From Candidatus Omnitrophota bacterium (GTDB lineage Bacteria; Omnitrophota; Gorgyraeia; Zapsychrales; Fredricksoniimonadaceae), in assembly GCA_013286575.1 (NCBI GenBank), contig JABDFL010000010.1:1-35246 (forward strand): DNA of 35,246 bases. Reading direction: 5' to 3'. The notes under the pieces were generated by a model that saw only the letters and a program-made list of their open reading frames with translations, was not told where the DNA came from and made no database searches. This document shows, piece after piece, positions 25,998 through 33,051 of this stretch. Each line of letters starts with the position of its first letter. The stretch's first letter is position 1. Position numbers and translations under genes: made by a program.

Positions 25998-27373
25998 TGT
26001 TTACGATCGCTGAAATTATAGAGGCGACCAAGGGAAGCTTGGTGCAGGGGGCTGCCCGGGGGCAAGTGCGGGCTGTTTGTATTGACTCGCGCGTTGTTAA
26101 AAAAGGGGAATTGTTTATTGCGGTCAAGGGTGAAGTTTTTGACGGGCATGATTTTATTGACGGTGTTATTGCCAAAGGTGTGCGTGTCCTGGTCGTGCAT
26201 AAACCTGTTAAGGTTAAAGACCCTAAAATCAGCGTTATCTTTGTCAAGGATACGGTGCGCGCTTTGGGGGACATCGCGCGTTTTCACCGTTTGCGTTTTA
26301 AAATACCGGTCATTGCCTTGACCGGCTCCGCAGGCAAGACCACGACCAAGGAAATGATCGCCGCTGTTTTAAGCCGCAAATATAAAGTTTTAAAGAATGA
26401 AGGCACCCAGAACAACCATATCGGCGTGCCTTTGACCCTGCTTAAATTAAAGCCGGTGCATCAGATGGTTGTTTTGGAATGCGGCACAAACCAGCCCGGT
26501 GACATTGTCTGGCTGGCTGATGTGGCGCGGCCTGACGTCGGTGTTTTTACCAATATCGGTGAGTCACACTTAGAAAAATTAAAGACCGTCAGCGGTGTCC
26601 TCAAAGAGAAATGGGCATTGACTTCTTTTATGGGGCCTAAGGACACGGTGATCATTAATGCTGACGATGCGCTGTTGTCCCGGCAGGCCCGGAAGAAAAA
26701 TGTTTTTAAGGTCATTGCTTTTGGTATTAAAGCCAAGGCGCTTTGGCGGGCTTCGGACATTCATATCCATTCCGGCCGGTATCTGAATTTCCGGGTGGGG
26801 GGAAAAATAGTGGAATTGAATTCCTGCGGCGTTAATAATGTTTATAATGCTCTCACGGCCATAAGCTGCGGTGTATTTTTTAAAGTACCTTTCCACCACA
26901 TTGTCCAGGCGCTCAAATCTTTTGAATTTCCGCAAGGACGCGGGCAAATTGTCCGTTTGGGACGAGGATGGCTCATTAATGATACCTATAATGCCAATCC
27001 CGTATCAATGAGATCGGCCCTGCAAACCCTGCAGGCCATTGAAACAGGTCAGAAGCGGATCTTTGTGGCTGCTGATATGCTGGAATTAGGCAAACAATCC
27101 AGGGCTTTGCATCAGGCCATGGGTGTAGTCATCGGGGCGGCGGGCGTGGATGTTTTGGTTACGGTGGGCCGTTGGGCCGGATTGATGGCAGCGAGCGCCA
27201 AGCGGCGTTTTAAAAAAATGCAGGTATTTGCTTGCAGAGATGTGGAGTCCGCGCAAAAATGTTTAGCAAAGGCCTTTCATAACGGGGATGCGGTTTTGAT
27301 CAAAGGCTCCAGGCGCATGCGGATGGAGCAGGTGGCTGAATTCTTACTGGCGTCACCAAAGGGCTCAGGTTAA
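25997..27373 (+). CDS. murF: UDP-MurNAc-tripeptide:D-Ala-D-Ala ligase MurF
   Basis: MurF attaches the D-Ala-D-Ala dipeptide made by Ddl to the UDP-MurNAc-tripeptide. The 458-aa protein contains VCIDSRVVKKGELFIAVKGE near the N-terminus, the ATP loop ALTGSAGKTTTKEMI, NEGTQNNHIGVPLTLL, NIGESHLEKL and NDTYNANPVSMRSAL, the MurF signature in the C-terminal domain. The start ATG overlaps the murE stop by one base (TAATG). mraY follows after 45 nt. Confidence 0.96.
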   Translation: MFTIAEIIEATKGSLVQGAARGQVRAVCIDSRVVKKGELFIAVKGEVFDGHDFIDGVIAKGVRVLVVHKPVKVKDPKISVIFVKDTVRALGDIARFHRLRFKIPVIALTGSAGKTTTKEMIAAVLSRKYKVLKNEGTQNNHIGVPLTLLKLKPVHQMVVLECGTNQPGDIVWLADVARPDVGVFTNIGESHLEKLKTVSGVLKEKWALTSFMGPKDTVIINADDALLSRQARKKNVFKVIAFGIKAKALWRASDIHIHSGRYLNFRVGGKIVELNSCGVNNVYNALTAISCGVFFKVPFHHIVQALKSFEFPQGRGQIVRLGRGWLINDTYNANPVSMRSALQTLQAIETGQKRIFVAADMLELGKQSRALHQAMGVVIGAAGVDVLVTVGRWAGLMAASAKRRFKKMQVFACRDVESAQKCLAKAFHNGDAVLIKGSRRMRMEQVAEFLLASPKGSG

Positions 27374-27418
27374 GCAAACGATCTAAAGAGGCCTTGGCCG
27401 AGCAAGAAAGAGGGAATA

Positions 27419-28507
27419 TTGTTTTATTTTTTATCGCAATATTATTATAATTCCACCCATTTTAACATTTTCCGCTATATCACTTTTCGCGCCGGCATGG
27501 CCGCGGTCACGGCTTTTTTGCTGTGCATGATATTGGGGCCCATATTTATCGAATTAACCAAACGCCGCCGTATCCATGAAGCAGCCAAACGGCAGGATGC
27601 CCCCGGCCTTGATGCGTTTCAGGTCAAAAAAGAAGGCACTCCCACCATGGGTGGGATTTTTATCGTCGCCAGTATTTTGATTTCGGTGGGCTTATGGGGC
27701 AATTGGTCAAACATGTTTGTGGTCATGACTTCCTGGGTCTGCCTGTCTTTCGCGGTGCTGGGGGGGATTGATGATTATATAAAATTGAAAGGGATCGGGC
27801 CGCATCGGGGGCTTTCTTCCAAGACCAAAGCTTTTTGGCAGGTGCTGATCGCTTTTATCGTCGGGATCTTTGTGTATTTGTACCCGTTTATAACGACCAA
27901 TCTGGATATTCCCTTCTTTAAGAATTTGATTATCAATCTGGGGCCGTTTTTTGTGTTCTGGGTGGTTTTAGTCGTGGTGGGCTCCTGCAATGCGGTCAAC
28001 CTGACCGACGGCCTGGATGGTTTGGCCATCGGCACCACCTTGATGGTGGCCTTTACCATGGCGATCTTATCTTATGTGACGGGTAACGTTGAGATGAGCG
28101 ATTATCTCTATGTTCCCTATGTGCCGGGGGCCGGAGAATTGACGGTTTTTGCTGCTGCCATTACCGGGGCGAGCCTTGGATTCCTGTGGTTTAATTGTTA
28201 TCCGGCGACGGTCTTTATGGGAGATGTGGGGTCGCTGGCATTGGGCGGGTCTTTGGGGATGATCGCTGTGCTGATCAAAAAGGAATTATGGCTGGTTGTT
28301 TTGGGAGGGGTCTTTGTTATCGAAGCAGGGTCTGTGATCCTGCAGGTATTTTCTTTCAAGCTTACGGGCAAGCGCATATTTAAAATGTCGCCCTTCCACC
28401 ATCATTTGCAGTTATCCGGCTGGAACGAAAATAAAATCATCGTTAGGTTCTGGATCCTCGCCATTATCCTGGCGATGCTGACGATAACGACGCTTAAAAT
28501 CCGTTAA
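27419..28507 (+). CDS. mraY: Phospho-N-acetylmuramoyl-pentapeptide-transferase MraY
   Basis: MraY transfers phospho-MurNAc-pentapeptide to undecaprenyl phosphate to make lipid I in the inner membrane. This 362-aa polytopic protein shows KKEGTPTMGGIFI, the catalytic-Asp region GGIDDYIKLKG, NLTDGLDGLAIGT, WFNCYPATVFMGDVGSLALG and the histidine motif SPFHHHLQLSGW, all in normal order across about ten membrane segments. The start is TTG at 27419, supported by AGAGGG about 7 nt upstream. A large palindromic element follows the stop. Confidence 0.96.
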   Translation: MFYFLSQYYYNSTHFNIFRYITFRAGMAAVTAFLLCMILGPIFIELTKRRRIHEAAKRQDAPGLDAFQVKKEGTPTMGGIFIVASILISVGLWGNWSNMFVVMTSWVCLSFAVLGGIDDYIKLKGIGPHRGLSSKTKAFWQVLIAFIVGIFVYLYPFITTNLDIPFFKNLIINLGPFFVFWVVLVVVGSCNAVNLTDGLDGLAIGTTLMVAFTMAILSYVTGNVEMSDYLYVPYVPGAGELTVFAAAITGASLGFLWFNCYPATVFMGDVGSLALGGSLGMIAVLIKKELWLVVLGGVFVIEAGSVILQVFSFKLTGKRIFKMSPFHHHLQLSGWNENKIIVRFWILAIILAMLTITTLKIR

Positions 28508-28509
28508 GG

Positions 28510-28707
28510 TATAAATTTATTATTTGATCATTGCATTCGGCTATTGTATTTTCTTCTCAGGCACGCTCGCCGAAACCAGCGTTTCGGCGTCGCTAGTCAC
28601 CAGGCTGCTTTACCCCGAACTGGACGTTCGGGGACCAGCTAAAGCAGCCTTCTACTACCTTCGAAGAAAACACAACGTCCGAATAAACGCATAAATAATA
28701 ATTTATA
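28510..28707. repeat. About 198-nt branched palindromic element
   Basis: The mraY-murD gap is one nested palindrome. The outer arms are TATAAATTTATTATTT (28510-28525) and AAATAATAATTTATA (28693-28707). The next arms are ATTCGG...TTGTATTTTCTTC (28535-28556) and GAAGAAAACACAACGTCCGAAT (28663-28684). Inside are two perfect hairpins: CGCCGAAAC-CAGC-GTTTCGGCG (28568-28589), and AGGCTGCTTTA plus CCCCGAAC with their complements (28602-28650). The fold would be a three-way junction. No open frame and no terminator T-run are seen, and the murD start is 6 nt beyond. Confidence 0.8.
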
Positions 28708-28713
28708 ATTTGT

Positions 28714-30039
28714 ATGTCTTTCAATCTCAAAGGTAAAAAAGTGACCATCATCGGTGCGGCGCGTAGCGGGATTGCTGTGGCTGACGTGGTGTTGCGTCTT
28801 GGAGGGATTGCTAAGATTTCGGAGGGGAAGGCGCTTGCGGAATTTAGGGATGTTTTGGATTCCCGGGTGATTGTTGAAGCTGGCGGGCACACCCGGAGTT
28901 TTATTGAAGATAGCGATTATGTCGTGCTGAGTCCGGGTGTGCGGTTGGATGCGGTGCCGGTGACGTGGGCACGGGCCCATGGGATTGAAGTGATGGGAGA
29001 GGTGGAATTTGCTTTTCGTTTGTGCCCTTGCCCGGTCGTCGCGGTGACCGGCAGCAACGGGAAAACAACGACTTCAACGGTGATCGCGGAGATTATTAAG
29101 CGTGCGGGGCGTAAGGTTTGTTTATGCGGGAATATCGGCTCTCCGTTTTCTAAACATGTATTGGATTTGAAGGCTTCGGACACGGTTGTGTTGGAAATCA
29201 GTTCTTTTCAGTTAGAGAGCACCATTCATTTTAAACCGCATGTGGCGGTATGGACGAATTTCAGCCAGAACCATTTGGACCGGCATAAAGACTTGGAAGA
29301 ATATTTTCAGGCCAAGTGTAAGATTTTTGCGAATCAGGATCCGAAAGATTTTGCGGTGTTGAATTATTCGGATGATCGACATCGGGAGTTGGCGGAACAT
29401 TTAAAAGCTAAAGTGCTTTTTTTTAAAAAGATTGCTTCGTCGCCTTCGGCTCCTCGCAATGACACAATGGTGGACAATCCTCATAATGGCACAATGGTGG
29501 ATAATTTTCATAATGACGTCATGGTCGATAATCCTAATTATCTGGCGGCGATGCAGGCGGCGTCGGCTTTGGGCATTAGTGAAGATATTTGTTTAAAGGT
29601 GTTTTCGGAATTTAAGGGAGTGGAGCACCGTCTGGAGTTTGTGCGGGATTTGGGGGGAGTTGATTTTATCAATGATTCTAAATCAACGACGGTGGAAGCG
29701 GGGCGATGGGCATTGGAGCGCGCACTTAAGCCCATGGTGATGATCTGCGGCGGGTTGGACAAGCATTTGGATTATTCACCTTTAAAACCTTTAGTGGCCC
29801 GGAAAGTCAAACATATGATCGCCATCGGCCAGGCGCGTGAGATCATGAAGGCGACCTTTGGTGATGTGGTGGCGGTGGATACTTTCACTTCTTTGGAAGA
29901 AGCGGTGAAAGCGGCCAGGGAAAAAGCAAAATCAGGCGAAGCTGTCCTGCTTTCACCGATGTGTGCGAGTTTTGATATGTTTAAGGATTATGAACACCGG
30001 GGACGGTGTTTTAAGGAGATTGTTAATAGTTTGAAATGA
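28714..30039 (+). CDS. murD: UDP-MurNAc-L-alanine:D-glutamate ligase MurD with repeat-derived insert
   Basis: MurD adds D-glutamate to UDP-MurNAc-L-Ala. The 441-aa protein has the N-terminal VTIIGAARSGIAVADVV, VLSPGVRLD, the ATP loop VAVTGSNGKTTTSTVIAE, EISSFQLEST, NFSQNHLDRHKDLEEY, and the C-terminal EHRLEFVRDLGGVDFINDSK, ICGGLDK and LLSPMCASFDMFKDYEHRG. Residues about 238-273, where the family has a variable loop before its HNxxN motif, are encoded by a family A palindromic repeat (KKIASSPSAPRNDT) followed by a 27-bp tandem repeat (MVDNPHN...). The frame stays open through both. The start is ATG at 28714 with no clear ribosome-binding site. Confidence 0.95.
   Translation: MSFNLKGKKVTIIGAARSGIAVADVVLRLGGIAKISEGKALAEFRDVLDSRVIVEAGGHTRSFIEDSDYVVLSPGVRLDAVPVTWARAHGIEVMGEVEFAFRLCPCPVVAVTGSNGKTTTSTVIAEIIKRAGRKVCLCGNIGSPFSKHVLDLKASDTVVLEISSFQLESTIHFKPHVAVWTNFSQNHLDRHKDLEEYFQAKCKIFANQDPKDFAVLNYSDDRHRELAEHLKAKVLFFKKIASSPSAPRNDTMVDNPHNGTMVDNFHNDVMVDNPNYLAAMQAASALGISEDICLKVFSEFKGVEHRLEFVRDLGGVDFINDSKSTTVEAGRWALERALKPMVMICGGLDKHLDYSPLKPLVARKVKHMIAIGQAREIMKATFGDVVAVDTFTSLEEAVKAAREKAKSGEAVLLSPMCASFDMFKDYEHRGRCFKEIVNSLK
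29425..29465 (+). repeat. Palindromic repeat family A, copy 4, inside murD
   Basis: AAAAAGATTGCTTCG, a hairpin GCC-TTC-GGC, then CTCGCAATGACAC. It lies in frame within murD and contributes KKIASSPSAPRNDT to the protein. Confidence 0.9.
29464..29541 (+). repeat. 27-bp tandem repeat in murD, about 2.9 copies
   Basis: Copies at 29464-29490, 29491-29517 and 29518-29541 encode MVDNPHN-GT, MVDNFHN-DV and MVDNPNY. They follow directly after the family A repeat; since 27 is a multiple of three, the frame is unaffected. Confidence 0.85.
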
Positions 30040-30042
30040 TGA

Positions 30043-30082
30043 GAGATTGCTTCGTCGCCCTTCGGGCTCCTCGCAATGACAC
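30043..30082 (+). repeat. Palindromic repeat family A, copy 5 (long form)
   Basis: GAGATTGCTTCG, an inner GCCC-TTC-GGGC hairpin, then CTCGCAATGACAC. It starts 3 nt after the murD stop and ends 9 nt before ftsW, so the ftsW ribosome-binding site GGAGAT abuts its 3' end. Confidence 0.85.
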
Positions 30083-30091
30083 GGAGATAAT

Positions 30092-31180
30092 ATGCGGCAG
30101 GAACGGGTTAATTTAACGATCACTGTTTTGACACTGATTTGTGTGGGCATTGTGATGATCTATTCTGCCAGCTGCGTCAATGCCATGCAGACCTATGGGG
30201 ACAGCCTGTATTATCTGAAACGGCACGTGTTCTTTTTGGCATTGGGGCTGGTGGCTTCATTTTTTATTTTGCGCATGGACTATCGACAGATCCAGCCGCA
30301 CGCGCGCATGCTGATCGGGATTTGCGCGGTCCTTTTATTTTTTGTCCTTATCCCTCATATCGGTTCTGAAAGTTATGGCGCCAGGCGGTGGTTTAAGCTG
30401 GGTGTTTTTCACTTTCAACCCTCTGAATTAGCCAAGCTTGCCATGATCATCTATACCGCGGATTTTTTGAGCCGCAAACAGCAGGTCATCAAAAGTTTCT
30501 GGCATGGTTTTGTGCCGCCTCTTTTAGTCATGGGTGTTTTGTGCGCTTTGACCGTCAAACAGCCGGATCTGGGCACCACCCTTGAAATAGCCGTGGTGAC
30601 CTTGACCATGCTGTTTTTAGGCGGTGCCAGGCTTTGGCATCTGGCGCTTATTTTTTGTTCCGCAGCACCTTTGCTTATTTATTTAATTGCCAAGGAGCCG
30701 TATCGCATGGCGCGCATCATTGCTTTCTTAGACCCCTGGCAGGACAGCCAGGGCATTGGATTCCAGTTGACCCAATCGCAAATTGCCCTGGGGTCAGGCG
30801 GGATTTTCGGGGTGGGGCTGGGGCACAGCCAGGCAAAACTTTTTTATCTGCCGGCGGCGCATACGGATTTTATCCTTTCTATTATCGGCGAGGAATTAGG
30901 TTTGGTGGGGACGCTCAGCATCATCATGCTCTTTAGCCTTTTCATCTGGCAGGGTACCCGCATTGTCCGGCAGACCAATAATCCTTTCGGGTATTTTACA
31001 GGCATGGGCATTGTGATGATGTTGGGATTACAAGCCGTGGTCAATGTGGGGGTCAGCATCGGGGCCTTTCCCACGAAGGGGCTGCCTTTGCCCTTTATCA
31101 GCTACGGCGGGTCAGCGTTGATTTTCCATTTGATGGCCATTGCCTTGCTTTTGAATATTTCAAAAACAGAGGATTACTGA
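30092..31180 (+). CDS. ftsW: Septal peptidoglycan glycosyltransferase FtsW (SEDS family)
   Basis: FtsW polymerises lipid II at the septum together with FtsI. The 362-aa protein has about ten membrane segments and the SEDS landmarks: IVMIYSASC near the N-terminus, ARRWFKLGVFHFQPSELAKL, KQPDLGTTLEI, FLDPWQDSQGIGFQLTQSQI, GVGLGHSQAK, FILSIIGEELGLVG and the final GLPLPFISYGGSAL. The start is ATG at 30092 preceded by GGAGAT. The stop shares one base with the murG start (TGATG). Confidence 0.96.
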   Translation: MRQERVNLTITVLTLICVGIVMIYSASCVNAMQTYGDSLYYLKRHVFFLALGLVASFFILRMDYRQIQPHARMLIGICAVLLFFVLIPHIGSESYGARRWFKLGVFHFQPSELAKLAMIIYTADFLSRKQQVIKSFWHGFVPPLLVMGVLCALTVKQPDLGTTLEIAVVTLTMLFLGGARLWHLALIFCSAAPLLIYLIAKEPYRMARIIAFLDPWQDSQGIGFQLTQSQIALGSGGIFGVGLGHSQAKLFYLPAAHTDFILSIIGEELGLVGTLSIIMLFSLFIWQGTRIVRQTNNPFGYFTGMGIVMMLGLQAVVNVGVSIGAFPTKGLPLPFISYGGSALIFHLMAIALLLNISKTEDY

Positions 31181-32244
31181 TGAAGATACTCATTGCCACC
31201 GGCGGGACAGGCGGGCATATTTTTCCGGCCATTGAGACAGCCAAGGCCTTGAAGGTCCGCGGCCATCAGGTGAGCTTTGCCGGAGTTTTGGGGCCTGCTG
31301 AAGAAAAGATCAAAGCTTTGGACTTTCCTGCTTTTTCACTATCGGCGCAGGGGCTTGTTGACCGTTCATTTAAAGGGTGGATCAATTTTGGCAAGATCAT
31401 GTCCCAGGCGATATTTCGTTCTTTTGGGGTGGTGCGCAAAATCGCCCCTGATAAAATCATAGGCTTTGGCGGTTATGGGGCTTTCCCGGTTGTCATGGCT
31501 GGGTCTTTGATGCGATGTCCTGTCTTGATCCATGAACAGAATGTGGTCCCGGGCAAGGCCAATACAGTGCTTTCAAAGATCGTTAAAAAAATTGCCATTA
31601 GTTTTGAAGGCAGCCGCCGGTATCTTGATCCGGCCAAGGTGGTGTGGACCGGCTGCCCGTGCCATCACAGCGCTGTCCCGTCGAAATCTGAAGGGCTTCT
31701 TGCTTTTGGTCTTGAGGAGAATAAAAAAACGATCGTGCTTTTAGGAGGCTCTCAGGGCAGTCAGCGGCTGAATGAGATTTTTTTAGAACTGATGAAGGAT
31801 TTGTCCCTATCCGGGTTTCAGGCGATACACATGACGGGCAAAAAAGATTTTCCGTTATATGAAGCGCGTTACGGGCAGGCGAATTTACCGGTCAAGGTGT
31901 ACGCTTTTATCAACAATATCAGTCAGGCCTATGCTGCGGCAGACATTATCATTGCCCGCTCCGGTGCGGCGACAGTCAGTGAACTGGGGCTTTTGGGGCT
32001 GCCGTCCATTTTGGTGCCGTATCCTTTTGCCGGCAACCATCAAAAATATAATGCCGATGTCCTGGCAGGTGCAGGGGCTGCGATCATCATTGAACAGAAG
32101 GATTTGACTAAGGCATCTCTCAAAGAGGCCGTGACCCGTATGCTGTCTTCAAATTTTTCAAGGGAAGAGATATTAAAGAAAACGCAGGGCTTGTTTCAAA
32201 CGGACGCGGCGTTACAGTTGGCCTTGGTGGCGGAGGGGCTATGA
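31180..32244 (+). CDS. murG: Lipid II synthase MurG (UDP-GlcNAc transferase)
   Basis: MurG adds GlcNAc to lipid I on the inner face of the membrane, giving lipid II. The 354-aa GT-B protein shows TGGTGGHIFPAIETAKAL (N-terminal glycine-rich loop), IGFGGYGAFPVVMAG, HEQNVVPGKAN, LLGGSQGSQRLNE, and the C-terminal UDP-GlcNAc site RSGAATVSELGLLGLPSILV followed by PYPFAGNHQKYNADVL. AGAGGA precedes the ATG. Its stop overlaps the next gene by ATGA. Confidence 0.97.
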   Translation: MKILIATGGTGGHIFPAIETAKALKVRGHQVSFAGVLGPAEEKIKALDFPAFSLSAQGLVDRSFKGWINFGKIMSQAIFRSFGVVRKIAPDKIIGFGGYGAFPVVMAGSLMRCPVLIHEQNVVPGKANTVLSKIVKKIAISFEGSRRYLDPAKVVWTGCPCHHSAVPSKSEGLLAFGLEENKKTIVLLGGSQGSQRLNEIFLELMKDLSLSGFQAIHMTGKKDFPLYEARYGQANLPVKVYAFINNISQAYAAADIIIARSGAATVSELGLLGLPSILVPYPFAGNHQKYNADVLAGAGAAIIIEQKDLTKASLKEAVTRMLSSNFSREEILKKTQGLFQTDAALQLALVAEGL

Positions 32245-33047
32245 AAAAAGACTGCTTCGTCGCTTCGTTGCGCTGGACTGCGCTTGCCGCAATGACACTA
32301 TGTGTCAATGTTGCTTTTGCTGACGACGTTCAGAGTGGGTGGCAGCAGACGAAGGGGCAGGATTTTATTGTTTATTACCGTTCGGATGTGCCTGATGATT
32401 TTGTGCAGACGACGATGGACACGGCTGAGGATGAATTAAAGGAGATCACGGACAATCTGGGCATCACTAATAATCAGTATTGGGCCTGGGACTCCCCGGC
32501 CAAGATCTATATTTATAGTGACCACAAGGACTATGTCAGAAATGCCGGCCAGGCAGGCTGGTCGCACGGGGCGGCTTTTGCCAAGGCGCGTACGATCAAA
32601 ACTTACCCGGAGGTCCAAGGGTTTTTTGATACCATCCTGCCTCATGAGTTGGGGCATATTGTTTTCAGGGATTACATCGGTTATACCGTCGGTGTTCCTT
32701 TATGGTTTGAGGAAGGTGTGGCTATTTACCAGGAGAAAGCCAAGCGTTTAGGGGCCGGTGATGATGTTCGCGCAGCGATTGAAAATGGTCAATTTATTCC
32801 TTTAACACAGCTCACAGGTGTGAGATTATATAAAGATTCCAAATCCCAGGTCGTGGATTTATTTTATTCTGAATCCGCCAGCGCTGTTTATTACATGATC
32901 ACGGAATTAGGTGAACAGGAATTTTATATGTTTTGCAATGAGATCAAAAATGGCACGCCTTTTCAGGATGCGCTCCATAAAGTTTATTTGAGGTTTGAAA
33001 CGATAGATGATTTGAATAAAGCGTGGGTTGAGTATTTGCAAGGATAG
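32241..33047 (+). CDS. Exported peptidase-MA-like zinc metalloprotease
   Basis: This 268-aa protein has a HELGH zinc motif (His135, Glu136, His139) and a downstream WFEEGVAIY with Glu157 or Glu158 as a likely third ligand, the pattern of gluzincin peptidases of the peptidase-MA-like group. The N-terminus looks like a signal peptide: MKK, then FVASLRWTALAAMTLCVNVA, ending AFA before DD. The DNA for about the first 19 residues is a copy of palindromic repeat family A, so the export signal appears to derive from a repeat. It sits between murG and murC with an ATGA overlap to murG and 4 nt to murC. That suggests an envelope role, but the substrate is unknown. Confidence 0.85.
   Translation: MKKDCFVASLRWTALAAMTLCVNVAFADDVQSGWQQTKGQDFIVYYRSDVPDDFVQTTMDTAEDELKEITDNLGITNNQYWAWDSPAKIYIYSDHKDYVRNAGQAGWSHGAAFAKARTIKTYPEVQGFFDTILPHELGHIVFRDYIGYTVGVPLWFEEGVAIYQEKAKRLGAGDDVRAAIENGQFIPLTQLTGVRLYKDSKSQVVDLFYSESASAVYYMITELGEQEFYMFCNEIKNGTPFQDALHKVYLRFETIDDLNKAWVEYLQG
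32244..32299 (+). repeat. Palindromic repeat family A, copy 6, encoding a signal peptide
   Basis: AAAAAAGACTGCTTCGTCGC...GCCGCAATGACAC is a diverged long-form copy with an extended loop. It begins at the ATGA overlap of murG and the peptidase gene and encodes most of the peptidase signal peptide. Confidence 0.8.
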
Positions 33048-33051
33048 GATC

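Noticed and set aside
29464-29541. CRISPR-like array in murD
   Set aside because: The units are contiguous 27-bp tandem copies in frame without spacers, so this is a coding tandem repeat.
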